Shown: piece after piece, positions 42,520-50,965 of the stretch
Position numbering within the stretch: the first letter of the stretch is position 1
Layout: every line of letters starts with the position of its first letter
Assembly (NCBI GenBank): GCA_018065565.1
Contig: JAGHSZ010000020.1
Span: 1 to 64,000 of the forward strand
Source: Candidatus Colivivens caballi
Lineage (GTDB): Bacteria > Bacteroidota > Bacteroidia > Bacteroidales > Bacteroidaceae
Direction of reading: 5' to 3'
DNA length: 64,000 bases
Notes under the pieces: model-generated
What the model was told of the DNA's origin: nothing
The model's input: only the letters and a program-made list of their open reading frames with translations
The model's database searches: none
Program-made: the position numbers and the translations under genes

Positions 42520-42954
42520 ATTTATATCGATTACAATCACTATCAATAAGAACGATGCAGTTCCTCAGACAATGAAAATACTTATATGGGCATAGGGCAA
42601 TCTAAGCAGAAATACATATTACATCTTCGACAACGGCAGTTGGCAACCATGCCTAGAAGACGCAGAATGAAACGGACGTATAAGTGAAGAACTGATTGTA
42701 TCACTTGTCTAAACGGTAATTATCAAGAATCGTGAGTATTTGTAAAGGTTTATTTCATTAACCTTGTTCTTGCAATGTAACATTTTGGGAACAATAAGCC
42801 CACGGATAATCGGCATTTCTGCTGAAAAACAGTGGGGTTATAGATTCAGTTGTCAATCTTGATAAGATGAACAAGTCTGTGACTATCATATGTTTTATTT
42901 CGGTCCAATGTTAAATATACATAGTTCCACATGAAATATTCAAAACCATTGTAG

Positions 42955-43275
42955 GAGGTTGAGCGAGACCTTATCAATGGAACTCGAAACGCTTTCATAC
43001 AAGCAGACAACGGTCAGCAGTGTGCAAGCATGTTTGACGAACTCGACAAATCGAATCCCGACATTCATGAGTACATCGACCGCATTCAGCAAGCGACCGG
43101 CAACGACCGCTACTTCTGCATGTTGAACTCTTATACTGCCATCACCCAGAGGAGCGCACCAACGCACCTTTGGCGAGACAATGTCAAGAGTGACAGTCCT
43201 GACTATTGCTTCGATACCAACCAACTCGATCAGGCAAAGCCTGAACGTGAGGTTGTGCGTCACTTCCGTAGATGA
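42955..43275 (+). pseudogene. Possible gene remnant, hydrophilic ORF ending at a terminator
   Basis: An open frame of 106 codons lies between an in-frame TAG (42952) and a stop at 43273-43275. The only ATG is at 43030 (81 codons). The translation is hydrophilic with natural-looking composition (MFDELDKSNPDIHEYIDRIQ) and stops four bases before a strong hairpin, as a real gene 3' end would. No promoter or N-terminus is visible and no family is recognised. It may be the 3' remnant of a lost gene. Confidence 0.35.
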
Positions 43276-43278
43276 AGG

Positions 43279-43323
43279 AAACCCACTGAAAATCTGAAAA
43301 AAAATCAGGCAATCAGTGGGTTT
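43279..43323. terminator. Bidirectional hairpin terminator
   Basis: A perfect 11-bp stem (AAACCCACTGA 43279-43289 with 43313-43323) encloses an A-rich loop and is followed by TTT and later T-runs. It serves the plus-strand remnant and perhaps the minus-strand gene at 43371. Confidence 0.75.
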
Positions 43324-43370
43324 ATGTATTATATCTTTTTTATGTAAGAGACCAATATTTAAATAGTGGT

Positions 43371-44033
43371 TTAGTTGAATCTTCCGCCCAATGCTTTGTA
43401 ATATTCATAAGAATACTTGAAATACTGAATTTGCTTAGACGACATTGTCTTAACATTATGATATTGTCTGCCAACCATCTTGATTTTAACAGTATTTGCA
43501 TACGCGATCTTCTTAATAAGAGGCTCCAAATCTGCGGCATATTCATCACACCATTCCCAAATACGTCCTCCGTTACCGCAGTCAGTTTCCATCTTAGTTG
43601 GTGTAAATGTAATATTCTCACCATCGATGTTAAAAATCATGTATTGAATAAACAACCAATCATCAGCTTCATACTGAATCAGGAATCTAGGATTTGTCGC
43701 TTTACCTCCCTCTACAGCAAAATACATACAATAACCATTCTGATTGGTGTATCTTGGTCTGGTCTGAGGTTCTACCCATTTTTTGTCAGAGAACTCATCT
43801 TTCTCTTCGGTAAAATACTTCTTGAGTTCTGTGATTTTTACAGCATTGAGAGAGTCCTCTTTTGCTTTCTCTGACGCAATTCTTGCTTCCTCTTCTGCCG
43901 ATACTTTATCTACTTGATCGACAGCAACAGAGTCAATGTCTGATGATGTGGATTCATCTGAAGAACCTGCACATTTTCCAATAATAGCTAATAGGAAAAA
44001 TATTCCCACAGCCCATAAACAGCCTTTTTTCAT
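43371..44033 (-). CDS. Membrane-anchored or secreted protein of unknown function
   Basis: This 220-residue protein has an N-terminal hydrophobic segment (MKKGCLWAVGIFFLLAIIGKCAG; the Cys is preceded by Lys, so a weak lipobox). A Ser/Asp/Glu-rich linker follows, then a globular part with RPRYTNQNGYCMYFAVEGGKATNPRFLIQYEADDWLFIQYMIFNIDGENITFTPT. The latter looks like a beta-rich periplasmic domain seen in Bacteroidota and phage-adjacent lipoproteins, but I cannot name it. The gene stands alone. Confidence 0.75.
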   Translation of the reverse strand: MKKGCLWAVGIFFLLAIIGKCAGSSDESTSSDIDSVAVDQVDKVSAEEEARIASEKAKEDSLNAVKITELKKYFTEEKDEFSDKKWVEPQTRPRYTNQNGYCMYFAVEGGKATNPRFLIQYEADDWLFIQYMIFNIDGENITFTPTKMETDCGNGGRIWEWCDEYAADLEPLIKKIAYANTVKIKMVGRQYHNVKTMSSKQIQYFKYSYEYYKALGGRFN

Positions 44034-44072
44034 AAAGTTGTATTATTAAAAATTAAACAATATCTAGAGACA

Positions 44073-44284
44073 TTAAAGATTTTGACTTTCAGTATCATTC
44101 AACAAATACTTAACATCAACATTTAGCAATTTTGCAATTCTGTCAAGCGTATTGAGGTCCGGTTGTATAGTGTTCTGGCACCATTTGCTAACAGTGCATG
44201 GAAATTTTCCAAGCTGTTCGGAAAGCCATTTCCCAGTTTTTTCCTTTCAACTAAAACCAACTTTATTCTATTAAGATTAGCCAT
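44073..44284 (-). pseudogene. XRE-family regulator with a one-base frameshift
   Basis: The frame starts MANLNRIKLVLVE and, after an A6 run (44237-44242), shifts. Restoring one A gives KKTGKWLSEQLGKFPCTVSKWC and QPDLNTLDRIAKLLNVDVKYLL to a stop at 44073. This aligns without gaps to the intact XRE protein at 2343-2573. The promoter motif TACCTTTG survives at 44312-44319. It is either a recent pseudogene, a slippage-controlled (phase-variable or frameshifting) gene, or a homopolymer sequencing error. Confidence 0.85.
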
Positions 44285-44311
44285 ATCATGTAAATTACTA
44301 TAAATTTAATG

Positions 44312-44319
44312 CAAAGGTA
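44312..44319 (-). promoter_or_regulatory. -7 promoter motif for the frameshifted XRE gene
   Basis: TACCTTTG on the minus strand, 27 bp upstream of the ATG at 44284. Confidence 0.55.
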
Positions 44320-44369
44320 TAAATTTTTCATGAATAATCCGTTGTTTTTCGACAAAAAACTTATTGTCG

Positions 44370-44460
44370 AACATGCAGACTCGCCAACTTGTTCTGCCAA
44401 TCACATACTGGTTTTGTCCTGTTCAACAAGAACCAATTTAAGTCGATAGAGATTTGTCAT
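44370..44460 (-). pseudogene. Truncated XRE-family fragment with nonsense codon
   Basis: From ATG 44460 the frame reads MTNLYRLKLVLVEQDKTSM, then TGA where the conserved Trp (TGG) stands in relatives, then LAEQVG. Similarity ends after about 30 codons. It is a second decayed copy of the same small XRE gene, placed between the AAA ATPase and the frameshifted copy. Confidence 0.75.
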
Positions 44461-44499
44461 ATGTTTTGTGGTTGTATAAATTATACTTTGATACAGAAT

Positions 44500-46056
44500 T
44501 TATACGATTGCCTCAATTAAAGTACGGCCATTGATCTTTATTGGTGGCAAAAGCCCTGATTGCTTCTTTTGATTGAAACAGAAGGAGACAAGATAGCCAG
44601 TCTGGAGGTCGAAGCGTTCAAGATAACCCTTGAGCTGCTCTTCGCCTCGTTCATTGTATGCATTGCCTCGCCATATTTTCAACTCAATTACATATCGCGT
44701 GCCCAAGTAGTCAACAATGATGTCCATTCGCTCGTGATCACGTGTTTGAGGTTCTATGTAGTAGTTACCCACACCGTTGATGATAGGACGAAGGTAGGTC
44801 AGAAATATCTCACGGCCATTATCCTCCAGGAATCTGTGTTCCTTGTCCATGTTGTAGGTCTCGTTCATGTGAACTACGAAACGCTCCAAGAGGTGTTGCA
44901 TATTAATATAGCCATCTATAATGAAATGAGATTTGTCAACTTGTCCGTGCATAGACATTGCAGATGCTTTGTTCTTTGCGAGGAAGTAGTTGTACAGACG
45001 TGTTTCCATGATTCGACAGGCAACTGTTACTTGGCCATTAGCAGTGCTGATGTAATTGAACATAGCTGCTATCTGAAGATACTTCTCGTCGGGATTATAT
45101 GTTTCACGTGAACCACTGAACAGAATTCTCTTTAATGTTGTTTCCAGTTCAGGGTAATCATCCAGTTTTTTTATCATGTTATCAAAGAGCGTGTTACGCT
45201 CCATGAGAATTGCATTCACCGCTTTTTGTACACCTTCCTTGTCCCAAGAATATTTCTCTGCATCAATAATCATGCAGATACGGCTCACAAGGACAGGATA
45301 ACCGGATGTATAGTCTCGAATCAACTGTGCCACAGCTTTCTCGTCAAAGTCAAGCGCATGGTCACTCTTGTATTCTGCAAGCATTTCTGCAATTCCTTCT
45401 GCCTTGAGACTCATGTCAACATCGAAAGGTACGGCAATATTCCAAGGAGAATTGTATTGATGCTGGTCTTCAGGACGCATCTTTAGTTTGAGGTTTTTAA
45501 TGTCATAAACTCCAGCAAGTATTACTGATTGGAAGGTTGGATAGTCTTCGCGTTTCAGATACATATTGCGCAAAACACCAAGGAACTTTATAAAACCAGG
45601 GTTATTGCCAGCCTGATCAACTTCATCAATGAGTATAACAATGGGCTTAGTAGCAGAAGAACACAATTCTATTACTATATCCTCAAAATCAAGCTCGCAG
45701 ATATTTGTCATCCCTCGAGGGGCAACTTCTTCAAGTAGCGAAACGACTTTTTCTTCATCCTTAAATCGGCGAGTTTCGCGGGCAAGCAGTCTCAAGAAAG
45801 TTGCAGAAGTTGTTGATGCATCTTCAAAATTGCGATCATCAAGTCCTTCAAAACTAATACTGAAAACAGTGTAATCTTCTGACAGCTCGCGTTTAATGGC
45901 TTCTAAAGTAGTCGTCTTACCATACTGTCTGCCACGATTAATACAGAAATAGTCACCCTTGACGACCATCTCTCTTATGATTCTCAATCGATCGGAGATA
46001 TCCACCATGTAGTGTTCTTTTGGACGACAGGTTCCTGTTATGTTGAATGCTTTCAT
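44500..46056 (-). CDS. AAA-ATPase with C-terminal PD-(D/E)XK nuclease-like domain
   Basis: This 518-residue protein has CINRGRQYGKTTTLEAI as P-loop (about 45), IVILIDEVDQAG as Walker B and SRICMIIDAEKY in the lid. The C-terminal nuclease-like domain has RMDIIVDYLGTRYVIELKIWRG, the D...ExK motif. The family is the AAA_lke/PDDEXK_9 type, widespread and variable in Bacteroidota, and thought to be linked to mobile elements or defence; no function is proven. It has its own promoter (46093-46100). XRE relics lie just downstream. Confidence 0.88.
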   Translation of the reverse strand: MKAFNITGTCRPKEHYMVDISDRLRIIREMVVKGDYFCINRGRQYGKTTTLEAIKRELSEDYTVFSISFEGLDDRNFEDASTTSATFLRLLARETRRFKDEEKVVSLLEEVAPRGMTNICELDFEDIVIELCSSATKPIVILIDEVDQAGNNPGFIKFLGVLRNMYLKREDYPTFQSVILAGVYDIKNLKLKMRPEDQHQYNSPWNIAVPFDVDMSLKAEGIAEMLAEYKSDHALDFDEKAVAQLIRDYTSGYPVLVSRICMIIDAEKYSWDKEGVQKAVNAILMERNTLFDNMIKKLDDYPELETTLKRILFSGSRETYNPDEKYLQIAAMFNYISTANGQVTVACRIMETRLYNYFLAKNKASAMSMHGQVDKSHFIIDGYINMQHLLERFVVHMNETYNMDKEHRFLEDNGREIFLTYLRPIINGVGNYYIEPQTRDHERMDIIVDYLGTRYVIELKIWRGNAYNERGEEQLKGYLERFDLQTGYLVSFCFNQKKQSGLLPPIKINGRTLIEAIV

Positions 46057-46092
46057 TGCTATTTGGGGAATATGGAATATATTTTTACTTTA

Positions 46093-46100
46093 CAAAGTTA
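46093..46100 (-). promoter_or_regulatory. -7 promoter motif for the AAA/PDDEXK gene
   Basis: TAACTTTG on the minus strand, 36 bp upstream of the start at 46056. Confidence 0.55.
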
Positions 46101-46292
46101 CGCAAAATTATTCAATTGAATGCAAGTAGCACTCTAAATTACCTTACTTTTATGAAACTTTATAAGAAATATTATTCATAACTGACAATTTCTTCTTCTT
46201 TCCTGCATAATTTTAGTGTGTTGTTTATTCTTTTTTCGCATTCTTTCCGTGTTAATTTCATTTATCCCTTGTTTGCAATCTGAGATCCTCGC
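46101..46292. other. Gene-free spacer upstream of the AAA gene
   Basis: AT-rich; no ORF with coding character, no hairpin of note. It leads into the third phased palindrome array. Confidence 0.4.
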
Positions 46293-46520
46293 AAGCACTC
46301 ATGTTTTGTCTCGCGAGCACTCATGTTTTGTTTCACGAGCGTTGATGTTTTGTCTCACGAGCGTTGGATAATATAAAAAGGTGTACACCTTCTTGAATTT
46401 TGGTGTACACCTTTCTGGCGTTTGCTGTACACCTTTTTCTCGGAAGGTGTACACCTTTTTATATTGTTGAGCGCTCGATTTACTATTTATCTATGCACGA
46501 TGAGCAAAACATCAACGCTT
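46293..46520. repeat. 22-bp phased palindrome array, copy 3 (core inverted)
   Basis: Eleven motifs have centres about 22 bp apart. Four GAGCACTC/GAGCGTTG-type units sit at 46296.5, 46318.5, 46340.5 and 46362.5. Four GGTGTACACC-type units follow at 46384.5, 46406.5, 46428.5 and 46450.5. One GAGCGCTC lies at 46472.5, one TGCA unit at 46495.5, and one decayed unit near 46516.5. The third core unit reads GCTGTACACC and the spacers are reverse complements of those in copies 1 and 2, so the core is inverted here. It lies between the AAA gene and the DjlA-like gene. Confidence 0.88.
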
Positions 46521-46845
46521 GTGAGATAAAACATGAATATAACACATTCGGAAGATGAATAGATTTAGCCGTCGGGGATGTTTCAACCTAAATCGACCAT
46601 TAGGCGGTGATGCGCTGACAAGCCTTCTTTTTGTCATCTGGGCATATTTCCAGCAGAAACATTTGGTAGAGTCATCATTATTTGCGAACTTTGCCCCCAG
46701 TACTGATGTAGCAATGGCATGATAGTGCTTTGGCAACAGTCTTGTGCCGCATCAGCGGAGTGATTTTTAAGAAGAAACATTATTACATTAGGGATGGAGT
46801 GGGGGATTGCTCACATACACACCTGAATAAACACAGATAGATGTT
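46521..46845. other. Spacer upstream of the DjlA-like gene
   Basis: No gene recognised; a 74-codon minus-strand ORF here has no homologous look or promoter. No TAnnTTTG motif was found near 46846. Confidence 0.4.
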
Positions 46846-47646
46846 ATGTCACACAAAAGATGGATAGGGGGATTCCTCGGATGGATAGCAAGTCAGAGCA
46901 TACTGGGCGCAATTGCTGGGTATGTCATAGGTTCGATACTCGATATGGTCAACGAATTTAATGGTAAATCGGTTGATGCCGACGAGACTTCTGACTGGGA
47001 CGGGGATGACAGCCGACTCCGTCAGCAGGAGGGGGCACGCAACAGTTTCTTGTTCTCGCTGATGGTTCTGGCTTCACACATTATCCAGGCCGATGGCAAA
47101 ATCATGCATTCGGAGATGGAACTGGTGCGCCGGTTGCTTCGGCAGAATTTTGGTGAGGCTGCGGTGGAACAGGGCAACGAGATGTTGCTGCGGCTTTTTG
47201 AATATCGCAAACAAAAGGGAGAAACTGCCTGGAACGCCCAGATCAGTGAGGCGTGTCGTGAAATGGCTGCTCACATGACACAGGAGCAACGACTCCAGCT
47301 CATTGCCTTTCTCTGTGAGATTGCCAAGGCTGACGGATGTGCCGACAGCAACGAGGTGCAGGCTCTCTATACCATTGCCGTCAACCTCTCGCTCTCTGCC
47401 GATGTCATCGACCAATTGCTTCATCTTGGTGGCTCAAACCTCGATGACGACTATGCTGCATTAGGTATCACCCGCGATGCAACCGATGATGAGGTGCGCA
47501 AGGCGTACAAGAAAATGGCATTGCAGTATCATCCCGACCGAGTTGCCACTCTGGGCGAAGATGTACGCGCTGCTGCTGAAAAGAAGTTCCAGGAAATCAA
47601 CAATGCAAAGGAACGGATATTCAAGGCAAGGAAAATTAAAAGTTAA
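46846..47646 (+). CDS. DjlA-like membrane co-chaperone (TerB + J domain)
   Basis: This 266-residue protein has an N-terminal glycine-rich membrane segment (GGFLGWIASQSILGAIAGYVIGSIL), typical of DjlA. A TerB-like domain follows (about 60-180, FLFSLMVLASHIIQADGKIMHSEM and LIAFLCEIAKADGCADSNE). A C-terminal J domain contains KKMALQYHPDRV (HPD). DjlA recruits DnaK to the inner membrane in envelope stress pathways. Heptamer-like AAAAGTT repeats follow the stop. Confidence 0.9.
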   Translation: MSHKRWIGGFLGWIASQSILGAIAGYVIGSILDMVNEFNGKSVDADETSDWDGDDSRLRQQEGARNSFLFSLMVLASHIIQADGKIMHSEMELVRRLLRQNFGEAAVEQGNEMLLRLFEYRKQKGETAWNAQISEACREMAAHMTQEQRLQLIAFLCEIAKADGCADSNEVQALYTIAVNLSLSADVIDQLLHLGGSNLDDDYAALGITRDATDDEVRKAYKKMALQYHPDRVATLGEDVRAAAEKKFQEINNAKERIFKARKIKS

Positions 47647-47708
47647 AAATTAAAAGTTGGAGTTTAGAGGCATCTCTACTCTCACCAAACAACACAGGGA
47701 AGGTCTTT

Positions 47709-47996
47709 CTTTTTCGAACACGAAATTTACGAAATTGTTTCAACACAGAGAAGGTTTAGTTTTTCTTTTTTGCTAACCTTTTCACAGAGTGTGCTTGTGG
47801 CACATTGAGAGGGCACAGAGTGCGTGCCGTCCGGATGGCTCTGTGAACTTTGTAATGCCATCGGCATTCTCTGTGAACGGGATTGAACAAACAATGGGGA
47901 AAATGATAATCCCGTTACTCTGTGTTAAATGGCGCATATGGTTACAGTCCGCACGGTTTCGTGTCAATTCGAGTATTTCGTGTTCAAGAAAATGAA
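47709..47996. repeat. Inverted-repeat-bounded, MITE-like element
   Basis: The ends match as imperfect inverted repeats: GAACACGAAATTTACGAAATTG near 47716-47737 on the left and its complement near 47965-47987. An inner pair (CAACACAGAG, 47741-47750; CTCTGTGTTA, 47919-47928) is also inverted. CACAGAG/CTCTGTG words recur within. No ORF of note. The structure suggests a non-autonomous or hairpin-forming repeat. Confidence 0.6.
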
Positions 47997-48022
47997 ATAT
48001 CAGACTAACATTTAACTTCCAT

Positions 48023-49492
48023 CTACTTTTTTTGATAGCATCCAGCATCAGGATGTCTGTCGGGTCGGCGTGTGCCACGCATGTCGGTCTGGCAGTCAGC
48101 TGGCACATTGTCGATGCCCAGACCGATGGCAAGTGAGAGTGAATCGAGGGCGAAGTCGTAGATGTAGTTGTCGAGGTCGAGCAGGTGGAAGTTGCCTTCG
48201 CGCGGCATTGGGCGTGGCGCCTCCAGCTCCTTTTCAGCCAGACGGCGGTAACTGGTGTCGCCGATGGTGTCGAGCAGACACTGGGTGAAGTATGGTTGGT
48301 CGGCATCGGTCAGGACAGTGTTGACGAGACTTCCGCTGAACTGGTAGTTGAACGGTGCATCGCTGTCGGGCATGCGGTCGGCATAGACCTCGTCGTGACT
48401 GTAGCCTGTGATGATGGAGTTGACAAACTGCAACTGATGGAGCGGATGCACCTCTCCGTCGGCTACATTGGCAAAGTAGAGGGCGCTGCCGTGGCTTGAT
48501 GCCCACGGATAGAACTGGGCAAGAGTGCAGTGGGTGAAATCGATGGTGCCGCCGATGACTGTGGCACAGTTGCCACCGGCATTGCTGAGTTGTACTCCGT
48601 GAATGACGGCACGGCTGTCGGTCAGGCAGAGGGCATCGCCTGCCACATTGTGAATGGCAGTGTTGAGTATGTAGAGCGAGTCCTGACTGATGCCGCGTAC
48701 TCCGTAGCTGCCTCCATGTATGTCGCAGTTGACGAGGCGGTTGCCATGACTCTCAGCATAGAAGGTGATGCCTCCCCACTGACTGTCGGTGCGGTCGTAG
48801 GGCAGATAGGTGAACAAGTGGTCGGTGCGGTCGCCGCGGAAGGTGACGGGCTGGTCCGTTGTGCCCTGTGCAATTAGCGTGCCGCGCACTGCCAGACTGG
48901 CGCCTGAGTGGAAACACAGAGTTGTGCCTGGTGTGAGGGTGAGTGTTGCGCCGGGGTTGATGCTGAGGCTGTCGTAGATGACATAGGGACGGATGCCGCT
49001 GAGGGTGAGTGAGTCGGTGATGTGGCAGTCGCGCAGCATGATGATGTCCTGACCGTAGGCTTCGAGCACCACCTGCTGGATGGTGCCGTCAGTGTGGATG
49101 AACTGGATGGAGTCGGACAGCAGCAGTGGCGTGTCGGAGTTGTGTGCGGGGACTGTCACTTCAACGAAGCAGAACAGACTGTCGTCGTGGTTGATTTTGA
49201 CATCGGTGAATGATGTGCCCGTCTGTCCGTCGAGGTTGAGGCGGAAACCACTCTGTCCACCACTGGCGAGTCGTACCGATGGCAGGTACAGACCACGGTC
49301 GTTTCGGTTGTAAATCTTGAAACGGTGGGTGGCAGATGGGATGGTGGTGAACACGGTGTCGAACCGAAGGGTGTCGCAACTGAATTCAAGGCGCATGTCG
49401 CTGCCACTGGTGAATTCCTCGTCGTCGGTACACGATGCTGTCATTGCCGTTATGGCTGCAATGATGATTATGAAAAGTATGTTTTTAGTCAT
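48023..49492 (-). CDS. Surface lipoprotein with right-handed beta-helix
   Basis: This 489-residue protein has a lipoprotein signal (lipobox TASC, about residue 21). An N-terminal Ig-like part (about 30-150) is followed by a region of short strands typical of a right-handed parallel beta-helix: GIRPYVIYDSLSINPGATLTLTPGTTLCFHSGASLAVRGTLIAQGTT, NRLVNCDIHGGSYGVRGISQDSLYILNTAIHN. Such helices bind or cut polysaccharides. The C-terminus ends DMRGTRRPDRHPDAGCYQ, a motif of Bacteroidota choice-of-anchor proteins. No lyase residues were identified. Confidence 0.85.
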   Translation of the reverse strand: MTKNILFIIIIAAITAMTASCTDDEEFTSGSDMRLEFSCDTLRFDTVFTTIPSATHRFKIYNRNDRGLYLPSVRLASGGQSGFRLNLDGQTGTSFTDVKINHDDSLFCFVEVTVPAHNSDTPLLLSDSIQFIHTDGTIQQVVLEAYGQDIIMLRDCHITDSLTLSGIRPYVIYDSLSINPGATLTLTPGTTLCFHSGASLAVRGTLIAQGTTDQPVTFRGDRTDHLFTYLPYDRTDSQWGGITFYAESHGNRLVNCDIHGGSYGVRGISQDSLYILNTAIHNVAGDALCLTDSRAVIHGVQLSNAGGNCATVIGGTIDFTHCTLAQFYPWASSHGSALYFANVADGEVHPLHQLQFVNSIITGYSHDEVYADRMPDSDAPFNYQFSGSLVNTVLTDADQPYFTQCLLDTIGDTSYRRLAEKELEAPRPMPREGNFHLLDLDNYIYDFALDSLSLAIGLGIDNVPADCQTDMRGTRRPDRHPDAGCYQKK

Positions 49493-49637
49493 ATTTGAGG
49501 AGTTCTAAAAGTTGTGAATTAAGAATTAAACGCAAAATCAGTGCGTTTATTGTGCAAAACGATGTGTTTGATGCCGTGGCGATGAGTGTGCTGCGGCTTT
49601 TTTGCAGTTGCGGTTCGCTGGTTTGGTGAATTAAGTG

Positions 49638-49645
49638 TATATTTG
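49638..49645 (+). promoter_or_regulatory. -7 promoter motif for the second uronyl hydrolase
   Basis: TATATTTG, 18 bp upstream of ATG 49664. Confidence 0.55.
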
Positions 49646-49663
49646 CGGAGAAAATTACGAATT

Positions 49664-50965
49664 ATGGAAATACAAGTTTCGCAAGTTCAACTTGCACGGC
49701 GGAATGGCTGGTTGGCAGTTGCTGTATGTGCATCATGCCTTGCAGTGTGGTTGATGCCAGCGGATGTGGTGGCTCAGAGTATTGCTGCCGATAAACTTCG
49801 TATGAGTGATGCCGAACTGGCAAAGGCATTGGTGCGCTCGGAGATGAGGCGGTCGCCACAGGCATGGGCACTTGAGGGTGCGCGGCAACCGAAGTGGACT
49901 TATACCATCGGACTGGAACTTGAAGCAATGCTTGGCGCAGTTGACTGTGTGACTGACGATGACGGAAAGGGTGCTGATGTGGTGAATGGTGACAGGGTGG
50001 AGGCGTATGCCATGACTTTTGTCGATGCCTTGATTGACGGGGATGGACTGATTCGTGGATATAGGCGTGATGACTATAAGCTCGATGACATCAACAGCGG
50101 CAAACTGGTGCTGAAACTGATGCAGCGAATGATGGATCGTGGTGTGACTGATGCCGAGTTTGGCAGATTGAAACATGTGGTTGACACGCTGTACGCACAG
50201 TTTGCCACGCAGCCACGAACTGCTGAGGGTGGGTTCTGGCACAAACGCATCTATCCCGACCAGATGTGGCTGGATGGACTCTACATGTCGGCTCCGTTCA
50301 GGGCAAGGTATGTGATGGAATATGGGACAGATGACGAACAGAAGGTGGTGTGGGACGACATTGTCAAACAGTTCTTGTTGGCTTATGGACACACTCGCTG
50401 CCTGGATTGCGGTCTGCCACATCATGCCTGGGATGCTGTGTGCCGCCAGTCGTGGGCTGACAGTGTAACGGGGCGTTCATCGCATGCGTGGGGCAGAGCC
50501 GTGGGGTGGCTGATGATGGCACTGGTGGATGTGATGGAAGTGAGACACGACCCACGGCTGGAGTCGGTCTTTGATGAAGTGTCGCATCGATTGCTGGCTT
50601 TGCAGAACCGTGACAACGGATGTTGGCAACAGGTGCTCGACTGCACAGGTCGTGAGGGCAACTACTTTGAGATGTCGGCTTCGGCTATGATTGCATACTC
50701 ATGGCTGAAAGGTGTGCGCCTGGGACTGCTTCCAAAGCGTTACAGGAAGGCTGCGTGCCGTACGCTTGACGGCATCCGTCGCAATTTCCTGTCGTTTGAC
50801 GAACTGACCGGACTGTTCACACTGACCAACATCTGTGCTGTGGCTGGACTGAGTGCCGACCGCGACGGTTCATATACATATTATATCAATGAACCACAAC
50901 GCGACAACGACCCAAAGGGCATGGGACCGCTGATAATGGCACTGACCGAGGCTGCCAGGCGTTAG
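49664..50965 (+). CDS. GH105/GH88-type uronyl hydrolase (second copy)
   Basis: From ATG 49664 the protein has 433 residues: an N-terminal hydrophobic export segment ending VVAQ, then an alpha/alpha barrel with GGFWHKRIYPDQMWLDGLYMSAPF (catalytic Asp in QMWLDGLYM), SHAWGRAVGWLMMALVDVMEV, FEMSASAMIAYSWLKGVRLG and GPLIMALTEAARR at the end. It is a distant relative of the enzyme at 35292 and should also act on unsaturated uronides. The longer ORF (from 49586) begins ahead of the promoter motif. It overlaps the convergent DMP19 gene by 4 bp. Confidence 0.87.
   Translation: MEIQVSQVQLARRNGWLAVAVCASCLAVWLMPADVVAQSIAADKLRMSDAELAKALVRSEMRRSPQAWALEGARQPKWTYTIGLELEAMLGAVDCVTDDDGKGADVVNGDRVEAYAMTFVDALIDGDGLIRGYRRDDYKLDDINSGKLVLKLMQRMMDRGVTDAEFGRLKHVVDTLYAQFATQPRTAEGGFWHKRIYPDQMWLDGLYMSAPFRARYVMEYGTDDEQKVVWDDIVKQFLLAYGHTRCLDCGLPHHAWDAVCRQSWADSVTGRSSHAWGRAVGWLMMALVDVMEVRHDPRLESVFDEVSHRLLALQNRDNGCWQQVLDCTGREGNYFEMSASAMIAYSWLKGVRLGLLPKRYRKAACRTLDGIRRNFLSFDELTGLFTLTNICAVAGLSADRDGSYTYYINEPQRDNDPKGMGPLIMALTEAARR

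Noticed and set aside
42112-42575. Two overlapping ORFs after the TonB-like gene
   Set aside because: Pro/Ser/His-rich translations without homology, crossed by a terminator hairpin.
42940-43263. 107-codon minus-strand ORF
   Set aside because: Opposite to the more natural plus-strand frame; no promoter or family.
46512-46736. 74-codon minus-strand ORF near the third array
   Set aside because: Starts in the spacer, no promoter, no recognisable domain.
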